This document shows, piece after piece, positions 17,656 to 26,091 of a DNA stretch of 64,000 bases (position 1 is the stretch's first letter; every line of letters starts with the position of its first letter). Source of the stretch: Kordia antarctica (lineage in GTDB: Bacteria; Bacteroidota; Bacteroidia; Flavobacteriales; Flavobacteriaceae); contig NZ_CP019288.1 of the NCBI RefSeq assembly GCF_009901525.1, positions 558,001 to 622,000 of the forward strand, in the 5' to 3' direction. The notes below the pieces were generated by a model. The model ran no database searches, was not told where the DNA came from, and saw nothing but the letters and a program-made list of their open reading frames with translations. Position numbers and translations under genes: made by a program.

Positions 17656-17719
17656 TTTTTTGTAATATTTTTTTTTTTGGTATTAATTTTGATGTTAACA
17701 TTTCTTTAACATTAAAACC
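17656..17719 (+). promoter_or_regulatory. Bacteroidota-type promoter and conserved leader of exbD
   Basis: A TTTTTTG -33-like element at 17656-17662 and TAATTTTG at 17684-17691 (fits the TANNTTTG -7 consensus) are 21 nt apart. The -7 box lies in the 47-bp block shared with the lanthipeptide leader, which ends 8 nt before the ATG. The rest of the 17387-17655 gap shows nothing. Confidence 0.6.
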
Positions 17720-17727
17720 GAATTATT

Positions 17728-18291
17728 ATGAAAATGTCCAGAAAAACCATTTCAGGCGTAAACGCAGGCTCTATGGCCGATATTGCGTTTTTATTATTAA
17801 TCTTTTTCTTGGTAACCACTACGTTTACCGAAGATGAAGGAATTAGAGGCACAATGCCAAGTCCGTGTCCCGAAGGCGTAGATTGTAGCTCCGATGTTGC
17901 ACAAAAGAACATTTTTTCTATTCAATTGAACAGAAATAATGAATTGATGGCAAACAACGAAACAATTTCCGTTGACAAACTCCGAGAGAGTGTAAAAGCT
18001 TTTATTGACAATAATGGCGATCAGTCTTGTGAATATTGCAATGGAGTTAAAAAAGTAGACATGTCTGATAATCCTCAGAAAGCTATTATTTCTATTCAAA
18101 CAGATCGAGAAGCTTCGTATGATCACTATATCGGTGTTCAAAATGAATTGGTTGGCGCGTATTATGAGTTGCGAGAGGAATTGAGCAAAACTAAATTCAA
18201 CAAAACCGTTGAAGAACTAACCGAGGAAGAATTGACAATTTTGAAAGAATCGTATCCGTTTCGAATATCTGAAGCTGATTTGAATCAATAA
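17728..18291 (+). CDS. ExbD/TolR-family biopolymer transport protein (orphan)
   Basis: A short cytoplasmic N-terminus, one membrane helix (about residues 16-33) with the conserved proton-channel aspartate (Asp18 in 'SMADIAFLLLIFFLV'), and a periplasmic domain match ExbD/TolR, the partner of ExbB in driving TonB-dependent uptake or envelope work. The periplasmic part has four cysteines, unusual for the family. No exbB, second exbD or tonB lies beside it, so it must pair with products made elsewhere. The shared leader with the lanthipeptide gene suggests common regulation. A perfect terminator follows. Confidence 0.9.
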   Translation: MKMSRKTISGVNAGSMADIAFLLLIFFLVTTTFTEDEGIRGTMPSPCPEGVDCSSDVAQKNIFSIQLNRNNELMANNETISVDKLRESVKAFIDNNGDQSCEYCNGVKKVDMSDNPQKAIISIQTDREASYDHYIGVQNELVGAYYELREELSKTKFNKTVEELTEEELTILKESYPFRISEADLNQ

Positions 18292-18294
18292 TTC

Positions 18295-18328
18295 AAAAGC
18301 CCGATACGTACTAATGTATCGGGCTTTT
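18295..18328. terminator. Bidirectional intrinsic terminator between exbD and the T9SS cargo gene
   Basis: A 13-bp perfect stem (aaaagcccgatac with gtatcgggctttt) with an 8-nt loop and A/T tails on both sides serves exbD on the plus strand and probably the convergent gene ending at 18351. Confidence 0.9.
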
Positions 18329-18350
18329 TGGTTGGGGGAATTTTTTATTT

Positions 18351-20252
18351 TTATTGTTTGATAAATTTCTTTGTTAATGTTTGAGTTCCGTCTGAAACTT
18401 CAATGAAATATATTCCAGATTTTAGTCTCTCTACATTAATTTGATTGTCTACAGTTCCCGTTAATAAAGCTTGCCCATATAAATTGATAATTCTGAACGA
18501 TTTTGCATTTCCAGTATCTAACTTTATGTTTAAGACATTTCCACGAACAGGATTTGGGTAAATAGTTAAGGTATTTTCTTCTCCAAATTCGTCTGGTGTA
18601 GCTATACTATTTACTTTTGAAGCAGCAGTATTATTTTTGTCTTTGGAATTTGTTGTTGCTGTTCCACGTGCGGCATATGATGTATTTAAAGCAACATTAT
18701 CAATAGCAAGATCCGCTTTCCAAGTTGTACCAGTAATTCTATTGAAACGTAGTTGTACGCTTGCGCCAACATATTGAGAAAGATCAATGTTTGCATTTAA
18801 CCAACGATCTCCTTTGTTTCCAGCTTCGCTCCAAATAGGAGTCCAAGAAAGTCCATTATCATCACTTGCTTCTAAAGCTAATGTTCCCATATTATTTGCT
18901 CCATACATATGATAGCTAAAACTAAATGTTGCACTTGTTTCGTTGCTTAAGTCATAACAAGGCGAATTGATAACTGCTTGTTTGTTAGGATAACCAGTTC
19001 CGTTACCTGAAGCTTCTACATAAATATACGTATTTCCATCGGTTGCATTTGAAGGTCCAGTTCCATTTGAAGGTGTTCTATTATAATCATATATCCAATT
19101 GATATCATCTTGTGTAGATTGTGTCCAACTCCCAAGTGTATTTTCATAACTTTCTGTGTATGGAAATGTATTAATTCCGTTGGTACATCCATTGTTTACT
19201 GGAGCTACTGTGATAGTTCGTACAGCTTCAGTTGCATTGTTTCCTGCTGTATCATTTACATTGTAGCGCACTGTGTACATTCCAGCGAAAGCGGTATCCA
19301 CATCTCCAGTAATGTTAATGTTTGGTGTTAAATTTTCGTCTATATTATCCGTTGCAATCGCGCCAAATTCTGTGTATTCATCTCCAACATTTAAGTCGAT
19401 CGTTTCTGCTCCATTTAATGAAATTACTGGTACTGTTGAATCACGAAGTTCCGAGATAATGTTTACAGTATAATCTTCTACTTCTCCATACGTAAATTCT
19501 TCACATGGTTGCGGAATTGCATCATATTTCATAGCAATACGCATTCTAGTATGTCCATTTGGTATTGATGTTGGTATTGTAAATGTTCCGCTAATTGATG
19601 CTTGTGTTGTAGGTGATTGCGAAAAAACTTGTTCTCCTGGATCAAAAAAGTCTCCATCTTGATTGTAGTCTATCCAAACCGAATATCCTTCATTGTATGC
19701 TGTAGTAGTCCAGCTTGGAGTAATGGTAATAGTACATTCTCCATTTTTCATTACATCGGTTACAATTTCTGTAAATTCAGAATAAAAACGTGCATCAGAG
19801 CCGTTGTCAATACCTTCACATTGAATTCTGGCAATATATTCCTCATTTACGTCAAAACTACGCGATTCACAGTAGTATACTGGAATATCTTCTAAAGTTG
19901 TAATGGTCGCTTGATCACTTTCGCGAGATTCATTTCCGGCAGTATCAAAAGCAGTAACGTAGAATGTGTAGGTTGTATTTGGTGATAAACCTGTCATTAC
20001 AAAATTTGTTTCCGTAAGTGTTTCCACAAGGACTCCATTTTGAAATAATTTGTAGCCAGACATGTTATAATTATCTATGGATGCTCTCCAAGATAAATCT
20101 GTGGCAGTTTCTGTTGTATTTACCGCAATAACATCTTCTGGAATAGTCGGTGCTTGATAGTCTTGAGATGTCGTTTCTCCAGACTGCTGAGTTTGTGCTT
20201 GTAAGCTAATCGCTAAAAGAACTAGCACAACGAAGTGTAATAATTTTCTCAT
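18351..20252 (-). CDS. T9SS-exported multidomain adhesin-like protein
   Basis: The 633-residue protein has a signal peptide (about 1-20), a fibronectin type III domain (about 33-118, ending 'TYTFYVTAFDTAGNES'), a GEVED domain (about 165-265, with 'DYNQDGDFFDPGEQVF' and 'YGEVEDYTVN'), a DUF5011/HYR-like Ig domain (about 275-350, 'GAIATDNIDENLTP'), a MAM-like jelly roll (about 355-530, 'SYENTLGSWTQS'), and a type A T9SS sorting tail at the end (TIYPNPVRGNVLNI to GIYFIEV). No catalytic domain is visible, so surface binding or adhesion is likely. It is convergent with exbD; a small same-strand frame lies just upstream. Confidence 0.92.
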   Translation of the reverse strand: MRKLLHFVVLVLLAISLQAQTQQSGETTSQDYQAPTIPEDVIAVNTTETATDLSWRASIDNYNMSGYKLFQNGVLVETLTETNFVMTGLSPNTTYTFYVTAFDTAGNESRESDQATITTLEDIPVYYCESRSFDVNEEYIARIQCEGIDNGSDARFYSEFTEIVTDVMKNGECTITITPSWTTTAYNEGYSVWIDYNQDGDFFDPGEQVFSQSPTTQASISGTFTIPTSIPNGHTRMRIAMKYDAIPQPCEEFTYGEVEDYTVNIISELRDSTVPVISLNGAETIDLNVGDEYTEFGAIATDNIDENLTPNINITGDVDTAFAGMYTVRYNVNDTAGNNATEAVRTITVAPVNNGCTNGINTFPYTESYENTLGSWTQSTQDDINWIYDYNRTPSNGTGPSNATDGNTYIYVEASGNGTGYPNKQAVINSPCYDLSNETSATFSFSYHMYGANNMGTLALEASDDNGLSWTPIWSEAGNKGDRWLNANIDLSQYVGASVQLRFNRITGTTWKADLAIDNVALNTSYAARGTATTNSKDKNNTAASKVNSIATPDEFGEENTLTIYPNPVRGNVLNIKLDTGNAKSFRIINLYGQALLTGTVDNQINVERLKSGIYFIEVSDGTQTLTKKFIKQ

Positions 20253-20275
20253 GATTTTGATAATTTAGGTTAAGT

Positions 20276-20452
20276 TCATTTAATAATTTTGGGCAAATAA
20301 TCTGTTAAAACAGTTTTACCATTTTGAAATAAACATTTAGGGCAAAATGTATACTTCGAGGGCTTTTTTATTATTAATAGTAAACATGCTTGATTTACAA
20401 TGGTTTTTTTTAGTGTTTGATCAATTGCTCTAGAAACATCGATTAAATACAT
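20276..20452 (-). CDS. Candidate small protein with a CPKC motif (58 residues)
   Basis: ATG 20452 opens 58 codons ending 23 bp before the start of the T9SS cargo gene, on the same strand. The frame stays open upstream of the ATG for about 30 more codons, which is rare in DNA this AT-rich. The product has 'YTFCPKCLFQNGK', a CxxC pair that could bind zinc or form a disulphide, and no signal peptide. I do not recognise it; it may instead be leader sequence of the downstream gene or a decayed gene. Confidence 0.35.
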   Translation of the reverse strand: MYLIDVSRAIDQTLKKTIVNQACLLLIIKKPSKYTFCPKCLFQNGKTVLTDYLPKIIK

Positions 20453-21016
20453 TATTTTACCGTTAAAATACTCTTTTTTAAATTTCCAAGAAAGTAAATC
20501 TTTACAAAAGTATCTAATTTTTTTATATTGAATTAATGTTTTGCCTTAATAAAAATAAGGTAATAACGTATAAAATGCTTTTTTCATTTTATTTTGTAAA
20601 GCAGGATATCGAGTCTTTTTTTTAGAAAAATAGGTATTTAAGTCATCTAAATGACTAAAATAAGTAATTAAATTAGTGTAAGGTTTCACTGAAAAGTTTT
20701 TACTACATATGTAGCTTAAAATTGGTTTATCTTTATGTAGATTTCGGTGTGAGAGTCTGTTAGGTATTTTTAAGTAGCGTATCGATCTAAAAAATTATCA
20801 GGAGTAAATCAATATTTAAATGCAAAAAAACCACACTGTACTTTTTATACAGAATGGTTTCGTTTGGTTCACTAAATTCTATTTTTTACCTCAGAATTAA
20901 TGAATTTTTATTTTCTACAAAGACTTGAAGATTTTAACGAAAAATAGTTAATGCACCTTCATAAAGTGTATTATTTACAAAGTATATTTTCATTCGTTAC
21001 ATCAAACTAACGTAAA
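20453..21016. other. AT-rich spacer with a minus-strand terminator-like hairpin
   Basis: No gene is supported here apart from the upstream continuation of the small frame. At 20828-20860 a hairpin (aaacca and ctgta pairing with tacag and tggttt, with a small internal loop) precedes a T run when read on the minus strand and may end the patatin-like gene's transcript. Confidence 0.55.
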
Positions 21017-22699
21017 CTATTGTTTTAATGCTTCCACATGAAACATTGGGTTTTCGTTGAATTGTTTCCAATCACTTTCCAAAGCAGTGTAAAGTGCATC
21101 TACAGCAATGGTATCTTCTTCAGAAAGTTCTACCTTTTTATTCTTTTTTAGTTTGAGGATATAATCCATCAACTTATAACACGTTGTAAATTGACCACAA
21201 GCAATGAGTGTGTCCATACGATCTTTGGCAATATCAGTTTTGTCCCACCAAAGTGTAGTTGGTGTTTCAGAAGCTGTTAATCCTACGTTCTTTAATAATG
21301 TACTTGGTGCTAAACTGATGTTTTTATTATACCTGAAAGTTGTTGTATACGCTGTAGCTTCTCCATTTAATTCATACACAGTCGATGTTATTAGTTTGTG
21401 TTGTAAATCTCTATCTGAGTATAATAAACGATAATTTAAACGTCGCACTTGCTTTAAAAATATATCATTTACCATCAATACTGTAGAAGAAACACGTTCT
21501 GTAAGCATGCGTTGTACCAAACCAATACTTAGTTTTTTGAAGCTCAATACATCGTCTACTAAAGGTCCAGGCACGTTTTTCTTAAATAACGATGCTATGG
21601 AACGAACAACAAAACCTTTTACAATTCCTGCCACAAGTCCACCAATTGTCAGCACTAAACCAAGTCCTGTTATAATTCCGCCAATAATGTAGAATGCTGG
21701 CCACGCTTTTCCTTTGATAATTTCTAATGAATTTAAAACCATCATAAGGATTCCTAAAAGCAGTATAATAAGGTATAACGGTTTTACTTTTAAGTATCCT
21801 AATACTTTAGAAACAGTACTTTTAATGCTCGCACTTTCGTTCAGGTTTTTTGGTTCTGGTTGCCACGGAACCATTTTAAAACTTCCCACATCATTGATAA
21901 CCATTAAATCCAAATCACGATCACGAGTTTTGCGTTGTCTGCTAATTTTCATCATGCTTCCAATTCCTTGATTATCAGCAATTCCTCCATCCATAATTCC
22001 GACGCCATCGCAAAAACGTTCTAAATTTTTTAGTGATTTATAGTCTGAACTTTGTTGATTTTTTATATAATCATCAGGAAATACAAGCGGCTCAAATCCT
22101 AGAGGAAAGCAAGAAGATGAAGCGACAATATCCGCTAATTGAATTTCGTTTTTAAGATTATTTACTTGTGTATTATTCAATGGTTTATTACCAAACATTC
22201 CTGTATTTTGAAACCGAAATGCCAATCCGAATGAAAAATCTGTTGCATTGAAACATACATGTTTTAAATGCTCAGAAGTTGGTGTTTCAAAGTGTGAAAA
22301 CTCACCTTTAAAGATATCCATGTCAGCATACGTAAGCGCAAATGCATTAATTAAAGATCGTTTTTTATGCGGATTTGCTTTCCAAACTTCATCATTCCCC
22401 AATTTGCCAATCGCTGTTTTTAGTAATTTATCATTTTCAGGTTCAAAAGAAGTATAAAATTTTTGAAAGAAAGATTTGAAATCAAAACTAGGATCTTGTA
22501 CTGCTTTCGTATACGCAACTCCTAATAATGTTCCGCCACTAACGGTACTAAATGCTTCTACATTTTTGGCTAAAGATGCATTTTGGTATTGTATTTTTTC
22601 AAAATAAGAAACAACTCCTAATGAGAAAAATGTAGCTCGGTAACCGCCGCCGCTAAAACAAAGTCCGATACTTTTAAATGGAATAAAATCTTCATGCAT
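21017..22699 (-). CDS. Patatin-like phospholipase with two membrane segments
   Basis: The N-terminal half is patatin-like: oxyanion-hole 'CFSGGGYRATFFSLG' (about residues 13-27), nucleophile 'STVSGGTLLG' (about 51-60) and the catalytic 'DGGIADNQG' aspartate (about 237). Family members are lipid acyl hydrolases with a Ser-Asp dyad. About residues 315-365 hold two hydrophobic segments (LYLIILLLGILMMVL and IIGGIITGLGLVLTIGG), so the protein is probably anchored in the inner membrane. The C-terminal 200 residues are unassigned. It stands alone. A role in membrane lipid turnover is likely; a link to defence or signalling cannot be judged from position. Confidence 0.88.
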   Translation of the reverse strand: MHEDFIPFKSIGLCFSGGGYRATFFSLGVVSYFEKIQYQNASLAKNVEAFSTVSGGTLLGVAYTKAVQDPSFDFKSFFQKFYTSFEPENDKLLKTAIGKLGNDEVWKANPHKKRSLINAFALTYADMDIFKGEFSHFETPTSEHLKHVCFNATDFSFGLAFRFQNTGMFGNKPLNNTQVNNLKNEIQLADIVASSSCFPLGFEPLVFPDDYIKNQQSSDYKSLKNLERFCDGVGIMDGGIADNQGIGSMMKISRQRKTRDRDLDLMVINDVGSFKMVPWQPEPKNLNESASIKSTVSKVLGYLKVKPLYLIILLLGILMMVLNSLEIIKGKAWPAFYIIGGIITGLGLVLTIGGLVAGIVKGFVVRSIASLFKKNVPGPLVDDVLSFKKLSIGLVQRMLTERVSSTVLMVNDIFLKQVRRLNYRLLYSDRDLQHKLITSTVYELNGEATAYTTTFRYNKNISLAPSTLLKNVGLTASETPTTLWWDKTDIAKDRMDTLIACGQFTTCYKLMDYILKLKKNKKVELSEEDTIAVDALYTALESDWKQFNENPMFHVEALKQ

Positions 22700-22824
22700 A
22701 ATATATGGTATTTTGGTTAGTTGTGTTTTTGAAGGCTACTAAAAAACTTGGGAAGTTTCTCAAATATAGGCATTTAACATGGGATTTGAGTTGTGAGTTA
22801 TCAGTTGTGAGTTATGGGTTATGT

Positions 22825-22876
22825 GTTGGTATGTTGGTATGTTGGTATGTTGGTATGTTGGTATGTTGGTATGTTG
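22825..22876. repeat. 8-bp tandem repeat (gttggtat), six and a half copies
   Basis: Six perfect copies of gttggtat run from 22825 to 22872, then a partial one. The surrounding gap (22700-23000) is filled with related low-complexity words such as gttgtgagttat and aactcataactcat and holds no gene. Repeat count may vary between strains. Confidence 0.95.
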
Positions 22877-23000
22877 AAAATAAACTTTTACATTCAACAT
22901 TTAAAATTCAACATTTATAATTTATAATTTAAAATTCCATTCCCTATTCCCTTTATATGAATGTTAGTATGTTTTAAACTCATAACTCATAACTCATAAA

Positions 23001-25112
23001 CTATTTTTTAACATTTCCAGCAACATCTGGAGCTGTAAGTTGTCCCCAAATTGCTTTCATTTTCACAAGATGTTTGGTTGCATTCATTTGTTCTAGAATG
23101 TTATTGACTGAATTGTATGCAGAATCTAATGCGCCAACAATCCAACCGTGATGTACAGAACAGCATTCGCCAGCGATGTTTAACGCACCTTTAAATTCTG
23201 GAGTTAATAATGTTGGATATAAATTCTTGAATTGCCCTGGATTGAATAATGCAAATGCACCGCCACCAGCATGTTGATCCCAAAACCATGTCTTTGTCGT
23301 TACTTCTGGATGATATCCTGCGTAATGTTCGTAAATATCAACTTCTGGATACATGAACTGAATTCCTTTTAAGCATTCGTTTACACGTTCTTCATCTGTT
23401 AATGCGCCCATTCGTTCCGCATCTTGCGCCCACGAATATACTTGTAAAACTCCTTTATCTGCATCATATCCGTACGATGGATATACTATTTGTCTGTTAG
23501 ATCGATCACTTGCCGAAACTCCTAATCCTGTTTCATACTGACGATTTCCTAAATCTTTCCAAAATTGTTTTTTAAAGGTTACAAATGCTTTGAAAGCTGG
23601 CATATAATTGCATTCGCGCAACGCACGTGCTTTTGAAAATGATAAATCGTCAAAGAAATTTGTTTTTTCTTGTCCGCTTAAATACGCACCATTTGGCAAC
23701 GTACTAATAACATATGGATATTCTTTTTCAACACTTTCTTTTTTCCCGTCTTTAGTTGTGTGATCCATAACCAAACGCATTCCGCCATTTTTATCAAATA
23801 ACGATTCATCATAAATAGCTTGTGTAACTTTATGATTCATAAAAACACGTTCTTTTTTCTTTGAAGGATTTTTATCTGTATTCGCGGTTCCTTTTGGATC
23901 TGCTGGAGGAACTGAACTTGGCGGCTCAGCATCTTTAGTAAGGTTTGGTGGCGAATATCCATATTCGTTATTCTGTCCTTTTTTCATTCCAATCAATACT
24001 TGTGCTAGGTTTCCGTCATCTGCGGTAACGCCATTTTCAAGATTCAAAACCGTACGACACGCATCTGGAAAATGTTGCATTCCGTTGTTCATCGTTACCA
24101 TATAAATGTTTGGATCTTCTAAATCGTATGAATTTTTACTTCCATCCCAATCGTATACAGCAATCACCATTTCCACAAAGGAAACACTATACATTCCTGT
24201 GCCAACGTTTACAGTTTCCAAATAACTTGCAATGTTGAATGAAAGATTTTCGCAGGGTGCGCCCATTTTTGGATCGTAATATTCTTCCATATCCGCCAAC
24301 GTAAATACATTGGTCAAATATGCCCACATGGAATAATTGTCAAAACGCATCAATTTGGCAAAACCTGTTTCAAACGATTTGTTAATCGCTTCAATAAATG
24401 GACCGTTTACTTTGTCTAAAATGACATTGATTGGTAAAAATTTATTTCCGTTTTCATCTGTTTTTTCAGTGACCCAAACTTCTGGTAAATCGCCACCTTG
24501 TGCTTCTCCAAAATTCATCGAATTTGTATTCGCTTCAGGTGCAAAAATTGGTGCTTTCATATTATTAAAACGCAAACGCTGAAAATCTGAATTGTAATAG
24601 AATTTTCGCCAACGCAACATTTTATCTTCAAGTCCATTGCGCTCCAATACATAATTTAGCGATAACGCCAAATGTTGTACTGGCAACATATCATTTGAGA
24701 ATTGCGGAATCCGCATGCCTCCTACTTCACCGTACAATCCTTTATTTTCTTTACTTTCTGGATCATATTCTGAGGAATACCACGTATCAATTCGTCCGCC
24801 AACTCGGTCAGAAGCTTCAAATATTTCAAACTCTAATCCTAATGATTGTAAAATGAGTCCTGCGTACATTCCAGCAAATCCGCCTCCAATAATTCCGATT
24901 AAGGGTTTCTTTTCTGAATCATCTGCTTTAAACATTTGTTCTTGAATCAATCCGACTTTTTGGACTTGCGAACGTTGTTTTTGCAATGTTTTTGTATAGT
25001 CTTCTCCGTGATTTTCAATAATCCAATCAGAAAATGCTTTGCGAACAGAACCTTTGGCTTTCTTGCCTTTTCCCGAAGATTTGTTTCCAGGATGAAATGA
25101 AAAATAACTCAT
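23001..25112 (-). CDS. Flavin monoamine/L-amino-acid oxidase family protein
   Basis: The 703-residue protein has the FAD dinucleotide-binding fold at about residues 72-105 ('GIIGGGFAGMYAGL' then 'FEASDRVGGRIDTWY'), the classic GxGxxG...GGR pattern of amine oxidases. The C-terminal FAD motif is 'GALNIAGECCSVHHGWIVGA' (about 650-669), which also fits this family. An N-terminal 70-residue polar extension precedes the fold, with no signal peptide. Such enzymes oxidise primary amines or L-amino acids, releasing ammonia and H2O2. The substrate is unknown; no linked pathway genes. The neighbours on both sides are repeat-rich spacers. Confidence 0.9.
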   Translation of the reverse strand: MSYFSFHPGNKSSGKGKKAKGSVRKAFSDWIIENHGEDYTKTLQKQRSQVQKVGLIQEQMFKADDSEKKPLIGIIGGGFAGMYAGLILQSLGLEFEIFEASDRVGGRIDTWYSSEYDPESKENKGLYGEVGGMRIPQFSNDMLPVQHLALSLNYVLERNGLEDKMLRWRKFYYNSDFQRLRFNNMKAPIFAPEANTNSMNFGEAQGGDLPEVWVTEKTDENGNKFLPINVILDKVNGPFIEAINKSFETGFAKLMRFDNYSMWAYLTNVFTLADMEEYYDPKMGAPCENLSFNIASYLETVNVGTGMYSVSFVEMVIAVYDWDGSKNSYDLEDPNIYMVTMNNGMQHFPDACRTVLNLENGVTADDGNLAQVLIGMKKGQNNEYGYSPPNLTKDAEPPSSVPPADPKGTANTDKNPSKKKERVFMNHKVTQAIYDESLFDKNGGMRLVMDHTTKDGKKESVEKEYPYVISTLPNGAYLSGQEKTNFFDDLSFSKARALRECNYMPAFKAFVTFKKQFWKDLGNRQYETGLGVSASDRSNRQIVYPSYGYDADKGVLQVYSWAQDAERMGALTDEERVNECLKGIQFMYPEVDIYEHYAGYHPEVTTKTWFWDQHAGGGAFALFNPGQFKNLYPTLLTPEFKGALNIAGECCSVHHGWIVGALDSAYNSVNNILEQMNATKHLVKMKAIWGQLTAPDVAGNVKK

Positions 25113-25800
25113 GTATATGGTTTAGAGGTTAGTTTGTCAGTTGTACAACTGATAATTTCAAAGTTAATAAACTGAATACAGAATGGCAATAGGCGTTTTT
25201 ACGTGATTTCACTTCGACTTCACTTCGACTTCGCTCAGTGACCGCAGACTTCTTGGATTTGCTTATATATCAAGAACGTCACTTCGAGTGAAATCTAGAA
25301 TAGATTTTGTATCGAGAAGTACTTTTATTTCAAAGCGGTTCTCAACTTTAGTTTATCTTGAGCGATAGTCGAAAGGCTCGAACTGACAACTGAGTTACTG
25401 AAAACTGCGACTAAATTCTACACCAAATCCATCAAATACTATTTCAAAGCGGTTCATTAAAGAATAATTGGAGTTTTTTAATGGTTGTCAGCCCTCACTA
25501 AAGTGGTTCGAAGCGGTTATTTGTAGCTTTCAGTCGATAATATATAGACTATTTAGGGTTCATTAAGGGTTAAAAGCCCTTGTATAACCGAATATGTTCT
25601 TTAAACAACCGCTTCGAGATATTTTGGGATAGCTAAGAGATATTATGACAACCCAAACGAACCTTTCAGGAACTGCTTTTATTCTATAATCAACCGCGTA
25701 TATCTATTAATGAACATCAAAGAGATACTTATATAACCGAAACGAACCTTTCAGGAACTGCTTTTATTTTTTGCCACGAATGCACGAATTCTTTTTGTTA
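25113..25800. repeat. Repeat-rich gene-free zone left of the LRR-Roc-TIR gene
   Basis: No gene. The zone holds short words found across the window (cacttcgacttcgctcag, ctcgaactgacaactg), two copies of tatttcaaagcggttc (25325 and 25443), an inverted pair tcgaagcggtt (25508) and aaccgcttcga (25607), and a direct duplication of about 30 bp around aacgaacctttcaggaactg (25655 and 25742). Confidence 0.75.
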
Positions 25801-25880
25801 CGTCATTGCGAGGAACGAAGCAATCTGTTGCTCGATAAAAAGATTACTTCCCACGCATCAAGCACGAGGTCGCAATGACG
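25801..25880. repeat. gtcattgcgagg palindromic repeat, copy 1
   Basis: An 80-bp imperfect palindrome starts cgtcattgcgaggaacgaag and ends gaggtcgcaatgacg. Related copies lie at 26004-26077, 29329-29401, 29449-29520 and 29714-29787. No coding potential. Confidence 0.9.
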
Positions 25881-25890
25881 TTTATGAATT

Positions 25891-26077
25891 ATAACTCAAC
25901 GTCGCTTCGAGTGATTTTGTAGCGAGAGCGGAAAAATTGTATTTCGACTCCGCTCAATAGAACTATCGAGAAGTTGCCACGAATGCACGAATGTTTTTTG
26001 TAACGTCATTGCGAGGAACGAAGCAATCTGTTTATTGAGAAGCAGATTACTTCAGTCATACTTCCTTCGTAAGGACG
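25891..26077. repeat. 187-bp direct repeat, left copy, flanking the LRR-Roc-TIR gene
   Basis: This aligns without gaps to 29601-29787 at 165 of 187 positions by my hand count; the first 140 bp match at 131. It includes palindromic repeat copy 2 (26004-26077) and ends 14 bp before the stop codon of the minus-strand gene. Both copies are in the same orientation. Confidence 0.9.
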
Positions 26078-26091
26078 TATTAATAGTTTAG

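Noticed and set aside
22705-22920. Plus-strand frame with repeated 'MLVCWYVG'
   Set aside because: A direct translation of the 8-bp tandem repeat.
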